From the NCBI GenBank assembly GCA_036924285.1, contig JAYKYS010000001.1, forward strand, positions 32,239,501-32,303,500: a stretch of DNA of 64,000 nt. Direction: 5' to 3'. The notes beneath the pieces were generated by a model. The model was not told the origin of the DNA and did not search any database. It was given only the letters and a program-made list of their open reading frames with translations. This document shows positions 48,076 to 60,739 of this stretch, in pieces. This DNA is from Asterella californica (Eukaryota; Streptophyta; Marchantiopsida; Marchantiales; Aytoniaceae). Position numbers and translations under genes: made by a program. How positions within the stretch are numbered: the stretch's first letter is position 1; the number at the start of each line of letters is the position of its first letter.

Positions 48076-50399
48076 AGAGCCCGACAACCAGAGAGACAAT
48101 TGACCTTCGGTCTGAACACCAAAGTATCTGCAATACTTATATCACTGCAGAAAAGATTACATTGTGGCGTTAGAACTTGTCAACCGACCGTAGGGTCTAA
48201 TGTTTGTCAGGATACTGCTCATGCATGGAGACCAAACAAATTCGACGCTCATTGCGCAGAGTGCTCTTACTGCGTGGTCGATCTCGTTAAGGTTCACAAA
48301 TTTCCTGTTAAAGGTCGAAGCTAGAGAAAACTTATAACTGTTTCATCATACCGCGGACCAAGAGAGAACACCGTACTGCAACATCCTCGTTCAGAAGTCT
48401 CTGCCTTACCTTTCGGCGGCAATGAATATGAAATATTGTACATGTCATTCAAGCGACATCACCCTTCCCAACTGAAGGAGCAAGAAAGTTAAAACAAGTG
48501 AATCAGAATCAGAAGTCAGGGTCTCACTTCCGTTCGCTTACTAAAAGTCAAGTTGCGTGATAAGAACAGCGCCATTTTCCATCTTTGGTAACTCAAATGT
48601 GCTCTGTCCAGCCGCCAGCAGTCTTCAGTTCCTGGCCGCATGGAGAAAAGATAAATATCGGTTGAGTTCGATATTCATGACATGCCCAAAACAGAAAAAA
48701 ACGGATACTGTAAATAACATTTTGTTTCAAGTCACTCCTGAGTTCTGCCTAACCTACCAAGTTTGCTAATTATGGAAACTGCTACCGGGTCTACTGTGCA
48801 GACGGCCATGTACGCAAACAGGACAAATCCGGTCTTTAGACTGACACCCCATTATTCCGGGTGTTGCTAGGAATGCAGTTGATACTGTACATTACGTCCA
48901 TCAGACTCCAGAGTTAGACCCCGAGTATTTTGTTTTTGTTTTTATTTTATTTCGAAGCAAGAATCGGGTAGTCCTGCGACGCCATTCCTTTCTAGTCTCT
49001 TTTTAGCTGTGGGGGTTTTGTTGCCGGCTGCGGCTACCTTTGCACGGATTGAGCCTTCTCGGTAAGAGGACCCGACCTCACGTTTTCTCGACTATGGTCG
49101 GATGATACTTCCAACAAGCTAATATTTGTTTGCAGTTAGATCTCTAGTAGGAGTAAAATCATGAAAGATAATTTTTCTTTTGTCTTTTTAGTGTTTTTTT
49201 AGTCTGAAAAAAATTCTTTTTTTCCAAAAACCTCAAAATTTTTATATTAATATTTTTGTGTCAATATTCAACCATTTTTTCCGAGATGAATCATGATTAT
49301 AAAATAATTTTAAGTTGATGTTTTATTTCATAAATTCCAAGTAGGGATGAAAATTAGTCATCAAAAGTATTTACTGCATAACCGTTAAATTTCTCAATTC
49401 GCTGAAAGCAAACTCGCGAAATAAGTTCTTTTTCTTCCTGGAGCACTTGTAGTCATACTCTGGCTTTAAGCCTGCAGAGTTTCACTTAGTTGCACCCTTA
49501 ATTCATTGGATGTACGTCACTCCAACTCTCCTAAGATTGTCTTATTTCTTGACGCATCATTCTCCAACTTGACACCAACTCTCTCAAGATGGGAGATTGC
49601 CATCTTTGTTTTCAGTACCCTTGATTGACAACCGAATGTGGAAATACCATGTCATCTGAATGTGAGACTTGCATGTCTACAGTTTGTTATACATCGAGAC
49701 GAAAAATTCAACTTAAAATGTTTATTTAACAGATTATCAATCCATGAGATCTCTTATTTATTTTGTGCAATGTCTTCATACAATGGTGATCTTACTAAAC
49801 TTGTTGTTGTCAATCAGAAGTGCTCTCAAGTAAAGTAATCTTAAGAGGAGCGGAATCAAGTATAACATATGTATTAGAGATGTGATCTAATAATTTATGT
49901 TTAAGTATAACATGTTTCTTGATTCCTTAGACGATATCCTTCAACCATCAAAATTATCCACCGATCCAAGTTTTTATTGCTTGCAGTTGCAAGTGGTGGA
50001 TATAGTAGAAAAAAACAAGATGAAAAAAATATTTAGGCATGTGATATGCTAAAACGATGGGGAAGAGCAACCCTACCGTAGTGATCCACGTCAAGCTCAG
50101 TCTAGAATTTCCCGCTCCTTTCTGATTTACTGACGGTTTGATCAGTTGACCGTCTTTTGTGATAATTGGTTGTTGATTTTATAGAGTTTTGAGTTTTGAG
50201 TTTTTTGATGTTGTGAGGCGGCAATTATGCTGCACGTGCTATGCTTCTCTAGCTTTTCTAAACAAAAAAAATTGGAGCAACTTGAGGTCTCTGTCCATTA
50301 TACCGTTTAGCTGTAAGACGCAACACACCTAAGCATAACTTATCCTCTCAATTCTGGTTTAAATATGTGTCATCTTTTCATTGTATTGTATAGTTTATT
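48076..50399. other. Intergenic DNA, no gene recognised
   Basis: Frames at 48100-48324, 48557-48769 and 49638-49838 are open but lack any motif. The first is Cys-rich (seven Cys in 74 codons) but fits no zinc-finger spacing that I know. Nothing else is supported. Confidence 0.5.
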
Positions 50400-50405
50400 T
50401 ATTTT

Positions 50406-50447
50406 GTACAAACATGGATATTTTGTACAAAATATCCATGTTTGTAC
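50406..50447. repeat. Perfect 42-bp palindrome
   Basis: Bases 50406-50447 are fully self-complementary with no spacer, centred on gtac at 50425-50428. Allowing one mismatched pair, the symmetry extends to 50400-50453. It would extrude as a cruciform or fold as a 19-bp stem. Confidence 0.97.
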
Positions 50448-50845
50448 GAAATATGCATGCTTCTCCAAGGTGAGAAGCATGCATATTCATCCTCTTCCAA
50501 GTTCGGAAGAAGAGGAAATGCATAAACATTTAATTTAATACTTAACCTTTCTGGCAGGAACGATTAGGTATTAAATTAAACGCCTCATTGAAGTAATGTA
50601 ATCGTGAGTACAACTCTCCGATCTTATACTTTCTGAAGCACGAGAACCGGCTCATCACTTATGGATTTTCTCTTGCTCTCTCCGTGTTTCCAGGTATGGG
50701 GTAATAAATAATATTTATAAAAAAATTAAACTTTTATGTTTACTTAGTACATATTTTCTATTTAACACTTATATATTTTCTGGATAACCATAAAGAGCAA
50801 AAGTTCCCAGAGTTCATCGGGCATGCATATTTGCCTTCTGACAAA
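50440..50845 (+). mobile_element. Dispersed hairpin-ended element, copy 4
   Basis: It starts with a 16-bp perfect hairpin (50450-50465 with 50472-50487) and a second hairpin with cctcttcc/ggaagaagagg (about 50489-50515). A third pairs tttaatttaatacttaa with ttaggtattaaattaaa (about 50530-50581, one mismatch) around aacctttctggcagg. It ends with aaaagttcccagagttcatc and gggcatgcatatt. It matches copies 2 and 3 in reverse orientation. Confidence 0.75.
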
Positions 50846-53349
50846 ACCATGGACATTCTACCATGGAAAAGTTTCGCACGAGTTTCATCACTAAACAAAA
50901 TTTTGCCTACAGTGGGTCATGGCTTGGAGACGTAGAATAGAATAGTGAAGAATTGCAAGGAGCGAGCCCATTGATAAGTTATGCAGTGTTCAAAGCTTCA
51001 TTGAATTAATCTTACATTGTGCTTGCAAACGAGTACATATGTACCAAACAATGATTTGATCTTGGATTGAAAATGAACAATAAATCATTCTAGTACCTCA
51101 CTATCCGGACTATAATTGAGACATAAAAGACATTTGAAAACAATGAAGTCATCATTATGATCAAAGAAAAAAGGATTTTTTTGGAGTTTACATGAGCCTC
51201 AAGCATAAAAGCTACAAGGATGGTGGAAATTCGACACTACAAATTCATAGATGAATTTCTACATGTACACATCCGCAAAAAAAGTTATTGATACATATTA
51301 ATTGAGGACATATTTGTTCTAGGAACTAGAAATAGATGGATTTTTGCATCCTATGATGATCTTTTTTGCATAAGTCTTCACCAAAATTATGGGGTTTGAT
51401 AAGACATGACTGACTACCATCAACGCATCAAAACACCCATATCTCACAATGCTCATAGTTGTCTTTTGAAACGTTATTTTCTCTTCTTGGACACACGTAT
51501 ATCCACTTTGTCGCTTATGACTTCGAACATGGATTGCATAAACATCTCGATGTCTAAGATAAGCAAACTATTACTCGCATCTCAAATACTCACCTACAAT
51601 ACGATACATAAAAAACCAATAGATCAAAAAACTCGAGAAAGTGAAGAACTAAATGACTTATAGTCAACCAAACCTCCCTACAATCTTGTCAAATGTTCCA
51701 ACCAACCCCTTGACATGACAAATCAATTGACAATTTTGCATTGACTATTGCAGCACTCTCATTTTCTGATTCTTTCTAGATTATCATTTTTGCTTACAAT
51801 GTTGCATGATGCGTCTGAAGACTCATATTCGAGATTATCATCCCAATCTTATGACATGATGGAGGAGTCCATAAAGTCGAGAAGTAGAACTTTGGATCGA
51901 TCGTCAAACCATCTATCAGTGTTACCAAAAATAAAATCAAATTGAACATAAAAGTTTACCACCTTTTGCTTACTCTAGGTAATAGAGTGAAACTCCTCAT
52001 TACTCGAACAAGCGTTTTAATCTTTGATGTTTTGGGTATATCTCCATAATATTATCGCATTTGGATTTTGCTTGTTTTTCATCAACAACAAATCCCTTAA
52101 CTTCATCTTCTCTGCAAAGCTCAGAGGACAACTTTAAGTCGTATTTTGCTGATAACACGAGCGAATCAAGGGGTATTTTAATACCTATATCTTTTCAAAG
52201 ATAAAAATTATAGAATAGTATATTTTATAAACAAAATAGAATATTTTCAAAGAAACCTCTGATTTGTATAAATAAGTTTTTGCACCTGCAATGAGATTAA
52301 GATATGCATTTGCTGATACAAGCAATCTTGGAATTTCAAGACTTTGTTACATGGGTAGTTATAGAGAAGATGTTTACATGACATGTTCCGAGCTTTGCAA
52401 AAAAGTGAAAAAGTATCTTGATGAGCTCTTCATATTTTATCATGCAGCACCCGGTTGGGTTAATCTTTTGTTAGAAAATTTAATATCATCATCATATATT
52501 AAATTAAATATAATAATATTTTTCTGTATACATATACATGTACATGTTTATTACATTAAACAGCCGCTAACAACAACCAGGTACTCGCTAATCAAAACAA
52601 GAACTCAAGGACGACTTTGAAATTTCAGGAACCTACCTAGCAGAGAAACTTGTCAAAATAAGAATTTGTGCAATTAGATCCAAGTAAAATTCATGAGTTT
52701 CAAGAACTCAATTATATTTCGATAGAAAAGATATTAAGATTAGGTTTATTAGGTGTCTATTATCATAAACACTGAATTATCCAAATTTAGATAGATTGTC
52801 AAAACCTTCTAAAATCTTACATATTTTGTTCGAGAAAACAAGAAAATGTTTGATTTACGAAGTTAAGGACGTTAAATTCAAGAATTAGAAAAAATAGGAC
52901 CGAACATGTAGTTTGCAGAAGACGAGAGAAACGTAAGAAAAAAGCATCTTCCAACGAGAGAAGATGATTATCAATCATCTATGCTCTTCGGATCATACAT
53001 TATAGAAGCTAATATTCTTAATCTGTAAACATATGTCTTGCACAAGCTATATTGGAACATAAGTCATATGATGAAGTTCATGGACCGCTCAGAGTCGTAT
53101 CATGTAGAAGTTAGCTTGAGCAAGAAGAATTACACACATATACGTTGAAAAACTTTAAACACATGATCAACAAACACATGTAATGCTCAACGTAACATAA
53201 TTGAAAGAAAATTCCAGTAAAGACTTTATGAGCAAGTTCATGTACAGAAGAACCTCATGAAGTTCTTGGAGCGACAAGATAAAAAATGAAATTGAACAGT
53301 AGGACTTGCTAAACTCGAGTCATAATTCACGTCAGTATAATGAAATTAA
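50846..53349. other. AT-rich intergenic DNA, no gene recognised
   Basis: Frames at 51406-51663, 51748-51945 and 52291-52620 show no motif and no splice context. Nothing else is supported. Confidence 0.5.
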
Positions 53350-54400
53350 GACTCTGAAGAGTCAATATCAGTCTTAAATACTCTTTGAAGCTTCACCACT
53401 AGCAATCTCATATCCATCTCGATCTTCAATGATATCTTCATCTTCTTCCTCATCATTATCTTCTTCTTCATTATCATCTGTAGGTCGAATGCTTGTTTCA
53501 ACTACTATCTCTTGTTCTAGTCGGAACAACTAATTCCTTATCTAGACTATGATTGTCTTACGAAGTCGATTACTCGTGGTCAAGCTAAAACCCATACTTG
53601 TGAAATATCAACTCTTGCTTTGTAGAGTGCGAGTCTTTCTCTATCATCTGGAAATTTACGTCTCTATGGATAGTATTTTCTAGTGAAGATCAACCTACTC
53701 AGTTGCATACATTGGATTTCTATCTTGCAAGGTTCATCATCCTCATCACGAGACAAAACTCATAACACCTTATAGACCCAACTGACTTGTCGTACTCTGC
53801 AAGAACAACGTCTGATGACGTCATTGAATTTTGGTAAGATAAAAATGTTCTTTGATTGAAGCGTTGTGGAGAATCTACTAAACATTTGATCAACATGATC
53901 ATGAGTATGTCTTACCATGAGAAAATCCACTTTTATTTTCTTGAAGATCTATCTATCTATCAACATAGCAAGATAAGCAAAAACAATATTGTTTTTGTTT
54001 TCTCTTATTGTGTTATCTAACAGTAAGTATAGAAAAGCTGGCAAAGGACCTTCTCATTCAGATATCATACGGTGTAGAACAAAGATAGTTAGAATCAAAT
54101 CAGACTTAATATTATTGTAGGTAAGGAAGACCCTGGTTTGGAATGTTGTGTTAAAGATTAATGCACCTACAAGATGAACTCCTACTGTGGAAGAATTGTC
54201 AACAACTTCTAGAACTTTAGAGAAATACGGAACATATGTCTTCGTTTGATCCATTCCATTTATGAAATAGTACATGTAATCTTGGACGAGACTTATCTTT
54301 CTTCTTTCGCTTTCGTCAGCCTGTTGACGACAACGAGTCTTTAATCCTATTATGGCTAATTCTGTAAAATACACAACTTAATCGATTCAAACAACATCTG
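53350..54400 (-). pseudogene. Possible decayed coding sequence with acidic C-terminus
   Basis: On the minus strand, about 53372-53520 reads as a run rich in Asp/Glu (ending ...DGYEIASGEASKSI, then TAA). Upstream pieces at 53560-53690 and 54054-54374 (RRKISLVQDYMYYFINGMDQ) are partly open but interrupted by stops and frame changes. The composition would suit the end of a nuclear or transposase-like protein, but no family could be recognised. Confidence 0.2.
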
Positions 54401-56565
54401 GACACCTTTTTCATCCATAGACCTCATGGACTAGTCATGTAAATATATATTACTGAAAGTTACACTATACAATAATCAAGAGCTTATTTCACAAAGAAAT
54501 AACAATTCCTCGTCTTTCTCTGGCCCTGCATGTGATTAGTCTCGTTGATCCTTCATATGCTCATAGAAGTCATAACTGAGAATCTATTGGGTCATGGAAT
54601 TCTAACCAACGGATAGTATTGATGACAATATCATGTAAACGAGAAAAAACATAAAAGCTTCATCCTATCATCATCAATGGAAGAAGACATATATGTCTTG
54701 TAGTAATCGTAAACCTCACTTTTGACAGATTGTTGAGAAGATGGTAATTGGTTGCGTTGGGCTGTCTCTCAGAATGCGACAAGAAAAATAAGTCCAACCA
54801 TTCTTGTAATAGAAAACATTCTTCACTCTTCTGTGGTAAATAAATGTGTGTGGAGGCTGTATGACGGTTGAGATCGCTTTAGATTCTACGATCATGATCT
54901 ACACAAAAAATAATCTTGAAAGTTTTATGACACACATCACTCTCACTATAAAGAGTATACACTCTCTGGTTTGCTTGTTCTAGAGAGCCACTTTGAACAT
55001 CTAGAATCAAGAAAAACAGATCTTTCGTTTTGTTTCAAACGAAAATAACGTTCACGTTCTATCTTCAGACGATCAAAACCTGTGCTCCACAAATATAGTT
55101 TTTTTGCAGAAAAACTTCCTCCCATCTCTCTGCATAATATCCAGATTTACTCTATAATGGATGAATTTTTCTTCAACTTTTCCAGGGGTATGCGTTTGGA
55201 TGGTTAACCTTAACTTCTTTGAGAAAGTGAATTGCCTCGTAAAGTTTCTCTGAAGCGTTGCGTCTCTTCTATCTCTAGTGAGTCATCTGGGCGTTGTGAA
55301 TCTCTTGACTGACGTGTCTCTTCGTCTTTGAAGATACTCCACTTGTAAGATTTTCACATATACATCTCGGAAGCGTAAAAAACTCATTTGATGCATGCGA
55401 ATGACCTTTATTTGATATCTTGTGTATTAAATTTAGAAATTTTATGATGATGTAAGAAGTTTATGAATATGTTATCATACTAAATTAAAAATGTACTTCA
55501 TATAAGGTAATTAACTTAGTTATTTAGCTAACTGTTTAGTTTATAAAACTCTGCGTTGATAAGTAGCATTAGAGAAGTTTGAAGAGTACAAGAAATCTTT
55601 AAATCTTTCACGGTGATAAATAATGAGTTATCAAGCTCACTGATTTATAGCATATAAATCACATTTCAAGACACTGGCTGTTGCAATATGATCTGCATCA
55701 CATTTCGAACAAGGAAAACAGTATACTAAGAAGAATCCATTTTAGAATAAAATCTAATATGGATGAACTCCTATTTTCTTCATAAAATATGGATAGAATA
55801 CTTTCAGAAAATTGTTTGAAGATATGCAACAAGTATATTGTAACGAACAAACAAATCGTTTCGTTACTTAAAAAATTACATCTTTAAAACCATTTTACCG
55901 CAAGATACCTTCTTAAACTATTACAATATTCAGTTGGTATTGCAGAGTTAGCAGAACCGAGGTAACAGGCTGAAGTAAGGCAGTCGAGTATGAACCACAG
56001 ACAATTGATTCGCTTGGACTCCTTACTCTACTGACGGAGGTGTACTTTGGGTGACTTACCATCGTCTCTTGTCTTTCTAGGTTGAATTCTGCAGCTGACA
56101 GCTGAATGTTATGGGAGGAATTTTCTTCTCTTTACATTGGTCTTCTGGTCCATCTGTCGAGGCGGCGTCGTTCAGCTCATGGAACACATTATGGAGTTGC
56201 TGAGCAGAGACAGAATCTTCGGACATTGTACGCACAGTTTGTTTTTTCAGTGTTCGCAAGTTGAGAATGGGACCTGGATCATGTCCTGCTGAGCACTTTG
56301 CACTGCATGTGAGAATTCTGCATCCGGTCAGGTCGGACGTCATTCAAGCGACAATCAAACCGTCAGGCAACTTTTCTACATGTTCTGCTTATCGTCAATG
56401 TCTTCAGTCACCATCTTGCCGAGTCTATCAGTTAGTTCTTACTCCATATCTTCGTTGGTTTCACTTCACCAAGGAGGGGTGCTTATTCCAGGATTGCAGG
56501 GAACTGTAGCCGACTGTTTTGTCGACAACATTACTTGCAACTGAAACCACCCACACCTGCCGCGG
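54401..56565. other. Intergenic DNA upstream of RBR copy B
   Basis: AT-rich to about 55900, then GC-richer. A minus-strand frame at 56077-56343 (88 codons from an ATG) faces away from the RBR gene and could be a divergent transcript, but it has no recognisable domain. No promoter element was fixed. Confidence 0.4.
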
Positions 56566-58037
56566 ATGGCTGCAAATTATGGGAGTCGGTACCGCACGCA
56601 ACCACCGGCCTCCGAGATAGCTCAGTTCACTCAGCAATATCATGATCACGAACTTGCAAGTCGGTTGCAATTGGAGGAGGTGCTGGCAATAAGCTTAGCA
56701 GAGGGATCTGCCCGCAGCGAGGTCCAAAGCCGCAGTAGCGGATTTGAACCAGGTGCGCGCATCCATCCCTCAAAGCACTCATTTTCCTGTTTAGTTACGG
56801 TCATTTGTGTATGTTAAGTTCTGGTCTCCAGCCACTGTTGCGCTTTATCTAGTTGAGACAACTAATCGATATACGCCCACGCTCGTATAAGTGGCGCATC
56901 GTAGACACCGAAAAGGCATCACAGCACCTGTACGTAATCCTTACGTTGCGTTCGGCAGGAAAGGCGCGGAACTCGAATGACGCTCACAGTGCCGAAGATG
57001 CTTGCGTGAAGAAGTATCGTCGATGTGAAAATGAGTACGCAGATATCCCGTGCGAGATCTGCAGTATTTGCATGGTCACTGAGATCAAATCAGACAACTC
57101 TCATGTCGTCAATGAGAAATGCAACCATAGATTCTGCACAGATTGTCTTCGACAACACGGGGATGCGGTGATGAAGTCTGGCAAATTCAGTATTCCTTGT
57201 CCACAGTACAAGTGTACAGAATTATGGTCTTCGCATTTGTGTCACCTTCTTCTGTCGGTAGATGCACTTGATCAACTGGCTCGACGTCAAGTAGAGAATG
57301 CGCTTCAAGGCTGGGAACGAGTTTACTGCCCTTACAAGGACTGCTCCGCCTTACATCTGAGACCAGATCTTCCTGCGCCTACTGAACCTTCCGGCTCTCG
57401 GAGAACAGCTGTTGGTGGAGTTGAGTGCCTTTCGTGTCACCGACTTTTCTGCCTCGAATGTCAGGTGCGGTGCTAAATTTGAAGTTCATTTTCTTGAACT
57501 CGGGCGTTTTAGCGAGGAAGGCGCCATGATGACTTCACAGGTTCTACAAGGACCACGCTAGGGCTTACAGCAACTATAGCAGTATGTCCAGTCTCCGTCT
57601 CAGCATAAGAGGTCATTATCTACTCTGCACGGTTAGTGTGAACGAATCGATCGTGTTTAACATTCGTACGGATCACGCAGGTACCGTGGCATAACAATTT
57701 GACGTGTGAAGAACACGAGAGCTTGCAGGAAGACGAGAAGTCCGACATAGTTTTCCTCAGGGGCTTGGCAAAGGATCGGCAGTGGCAAAGATGTTCTTGC
57801 GGCTTTGTAGTGGAGCGAAATGAGGGATGTAACCACATGAGCTGCAGGTATTGGAATCATTTTCAGGTTTTGCTTTTGCTTTTCAGGTTGCTTTTGCTTT
57901 GTGCTAGTCGAAAATTCCAGCTTCTGACTTAGGAACAAACTGAAAAACGTTTGACACTTGCTTGGTGCAGATGCGGCAAGGAGTTTTGTTACCATTGTGG
58001 TGGAATTTGGTCTTACGCTCATTTATGCCAAACTTAG
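56566..58037 (+). CDS. RBR-type E3 ubiquitin ligase, 4 exons (copy B)
   Basis: A RING-between-RING ligase of 308 aa, a paralogue of the gene at 25735-27946. Exons are 56566-56752, 56959-57464, 57681-57847 and 57971-58037. All phases agree. The N-terminus keeps the LASRLQLEEVLAISLAEG helix. RING1 begins at C97/C100 with CNHRFCTDCLRQHGD. The IBR has CPYKDC and CLSCHRLFCLEC. The RING2 residues are C269, C271, GC281NH, C286, C288 and CYHCG, with C281 the presumed catalytic cysteine. Introns 2 and 3 fall after CLECQ (phase 0) and inside the CNHMSCR codon (phase 2), exactly as in copy A. Intron 1 also ends at the matching place. The two exons that copy A has between its N-terminal helix and the RING exon are absent, so this protein is about 120 aa shorter. 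No frame break is seen. It lies 28.6 kb from copy A in opposite orientation. Confidence 0.9.
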
Positions 58038-59089
58038 TTTAAGTTTACAACTAGTTACCATAGACCTGAGAAAAGAGAAGATACAAGAGATACCAAGATG
58101 CATGTGTCGGAACGACATGAAAAGTTGTGTATATGAAAACCGTGTACGTTTGATACCCATCTGAGGCTTTTCCATGATGACCCATTTTACTTGTGCAAAT
58201 TGAAAAATGTCAATGGATGGACATGTACCACGGAACTGGTATGCAGTCCCCGAAGATAGTAGTGGTAGGTCATATAACTTGTCGTCCCTCTGAGCTTAGC
58301 TGCTTAGATGCAGACTTCGAATAATGTATATTGAAACTTGTGAAACACTATGCTGTCTACCGCGTTTAATTATGATTCCTACACATAAGACTTAAATAGA
58401 GACGAATGGTTGCCTTATACTTATTATGCCACCAAATTATCCAGATCAAGGTACGGCATAGCGATGACTCTTTGTATTGAGAAGAATATGGAAGACAGTG
58501 GCAAGAGAAGTCGTCCGAAAAAGCTTTTGGACTGGAGATTCTATTCTTCTATCTTGATTACAGTGAACGTTACAGGGAGCAAAACCCTAGAAGCACGAAA
58601 GCATAGTCTAGTACCTCAGTGCACGGCATTAGGAGGTCTGTTTAGCGACAAGTTCTAAACTATAGATATCCTGCACTTTTGTTGTGGTTCTATGGGAAGT
58701 TTAACATAAGCCATTTACTTTGATCGGTTATCCGGGGATGTCTCTTTCGCCTCTTCTATTGGTTGTTTTCATATGAAGTTGCAAGAGTGTAGCATGTTCA
58801 GTTTATTGTTTTGATTTTGATTTTGATTTTATATTGAAATCTGTATTTATAACTTAATCTTGTATATCCATTATTTTTTTGTCTATTTTGTTTATTTTTG
58901 AAGTTAAAAAGCAAACAAAATTAAATTAAATCAAAAGTTTGCATCTGTAATATCTGTTATATGTGTGATTTTGTCTTAAACATTGGATCAAGATCTCTTC
59001 GAGAGTCTCGATTTTGTTAATGTTTAACAGTTTTTTTAAGGTTAATATTAAGTAATTTAAATAATTCATTCATAATGTTTATATAAATT
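58038..59089. other. Downstream of RBR copy B, no gene recognised
   Basis: Likely 3' UTR and intergenic DNA. The frame at 58410-58658 has no motif. A gattttgattttgatttt run lies at about 58810-58830. Confidence 0.45.
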
Positions 59090-59270
59090 TTGATACGAAG
59101 TGACGAAAGTTTCCCAAAGGAGGTTGAGGATACTTATACTTGATGAATAATTCACCACTCTACCATGTGAAGATGGAAGAGGGACACATGCTTAACATTA
59201 GTTTCTCACTCAATTTTTTTAATACGGAGGGTTAGATGAGAAATTAATATGTGGATTAATATATTTTTTT
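59090..59270. mobile_element. Weak match to the dispersed hairpin-ended element
   Basis: The words aaagtttcccaaaggaggtt, accatgtgaagatggaagaggg and a pair of complementary tracts (tttctcactcaa near 59201, and gatgagaaatta near 59236) recall the dispersed element. The order is disturbed, so it may be a decayed copy. Confidence 0.3.
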
Positions 59271-59499
59271 ATTTCAGTAAGTCATCTTATTCGTATTGTT
59301 ATAAATGTGTTATCTTGAAGGGAAAACATTTAATATGCAAATAAATTATATAAATAAATTTTATGTATATTTGTGTAATTTGTAAGCTAATGAGATCAAC
59401 ATTTTTGTTTATATGAACTTAAAAGATTTTAGGTTTTGTTAGAAATTCAAGGTATGCAAAAAAATAAAGTTGAGGTATTTAGATTTTTATTGGTTTATC

Positions 59500-60735
59500 A
59501 AAAAGTGAAAACAAGTTTTCATCTATCTAAGAGAACATTTAGGAAGAACGGGGCACTTCCACAAGGAATTTAGGAGATTGGAGGACATGAACGGAGACCT
59601 CTCGATGAGAGAAACTACATGAGTTTAAATTTCGCTCGAATTGGAGATCTACGGTATGAGTTATGACCATCTGAAGTTCGTGGAGTGAAAAATACATACT
59701 TTCTATACAGAGTGAAAGATTGATGAAGTTGAGTAAACGCGCACAGTCAGAATGAAATCAAATTTCATGAGCTTGTAACTTGTCAATTGCTGAAGCTCTG
59801 ACTCAAAATTTCATCACATAATGTTTTGCTAATTGAATGTTACGACGAACTGAAGACGGTTAGGTATAGAAAGCTTTCAATTTGAAGTTGCAAGTTTGGA
59901 GTTTTGTGGAGACTGATCCGTATGATCAAATCTGCTGAAATTTCTTGAGTAATGATTTTATTGGCAAAACAAGTTTGAGTTGAAGTAGACGGTTCATTTT
60001 AAGCGATGTAACTTTCGTTTCGAATCTGAGATAAGAAGTACGTGTAAATGTATATGATATTATATTAATTGTGGGAGGAGATCTAACCATCAGATCTTTT
60101 TGAAAGTTGATTTGTAAGTAGAAATCTTAGGATTATACATACTTTGGCAAGTTTGAGAGAAGGTTGAACTTTAGATCTGAACCTACAATGTGTTAAATTT
60201 CACTATTTTTCTGTCGAGTTGTATCAGATAACAATATCCAATATAGTTCTCTAATCTTGTTAGTGACAACTGACAGAAAATATTTGATAGGATGTCAGTA
60301 TTGCTTTGGGAGATATACCGAGTGTATAAAAGATCATAACGATCTGCGTTGTGATTGTGTCTTGCACTCAACATGACAAAGTGCGAGATAGGACACATTT
60401 GTCGACCCAAAGCCATGTACCAAACCGTAGTAGTGAAAAACTTCAGAGAAGAATACTACCAAGAGATTATGTCATCACCTATTTCGTTCGTCGTACGCAT
60501 GATCATTCAACTATTCTGTGTGATTATCTTGACCTTTTATTGATAAAAAGAAAGTGCTTAAATTGATGAGGAGTTCGAGAAGAATTATAAGACACTAGGC
60601 GCTTCGATGTACATCAACTGCTACCCACAGTTAGAAAGTACGCCCTTTCTCAAAGAAAAGGCTATCGCTATGGCAGCATGATCATCCATCTCACTTATGG
60701 GTTTTTTTTTACGTCGGTGTTGTTCTCAGAATGAT
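59500..60735. other. Diverged LTR-like DNA, no gene
   Basis: Phrases such as gagatctacggtatgagtta and tatgaccatctgaagtt echo the style of the LTR-like repeats near 4.1 and 34.7 kb. This suggests a distant relative. Frames are short and show no motif. Confidence 0.35.
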
Positions 60736-60739
60736 TAAC

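Noticed and set aside
52291..52620. 109-codon plus-strand frame
   Set aside because: AT-rich with a hydrophobic low-complexity tail, no motif and no neighbouring exons.
56077..56343. 88-codon minus-strand frame upstream of RBR copy B
   Set aside because: It starts with ATG and lies in GC-richer DNA but has no domain, no neighbours and no splice evidence, so it is not annotated as a gene.
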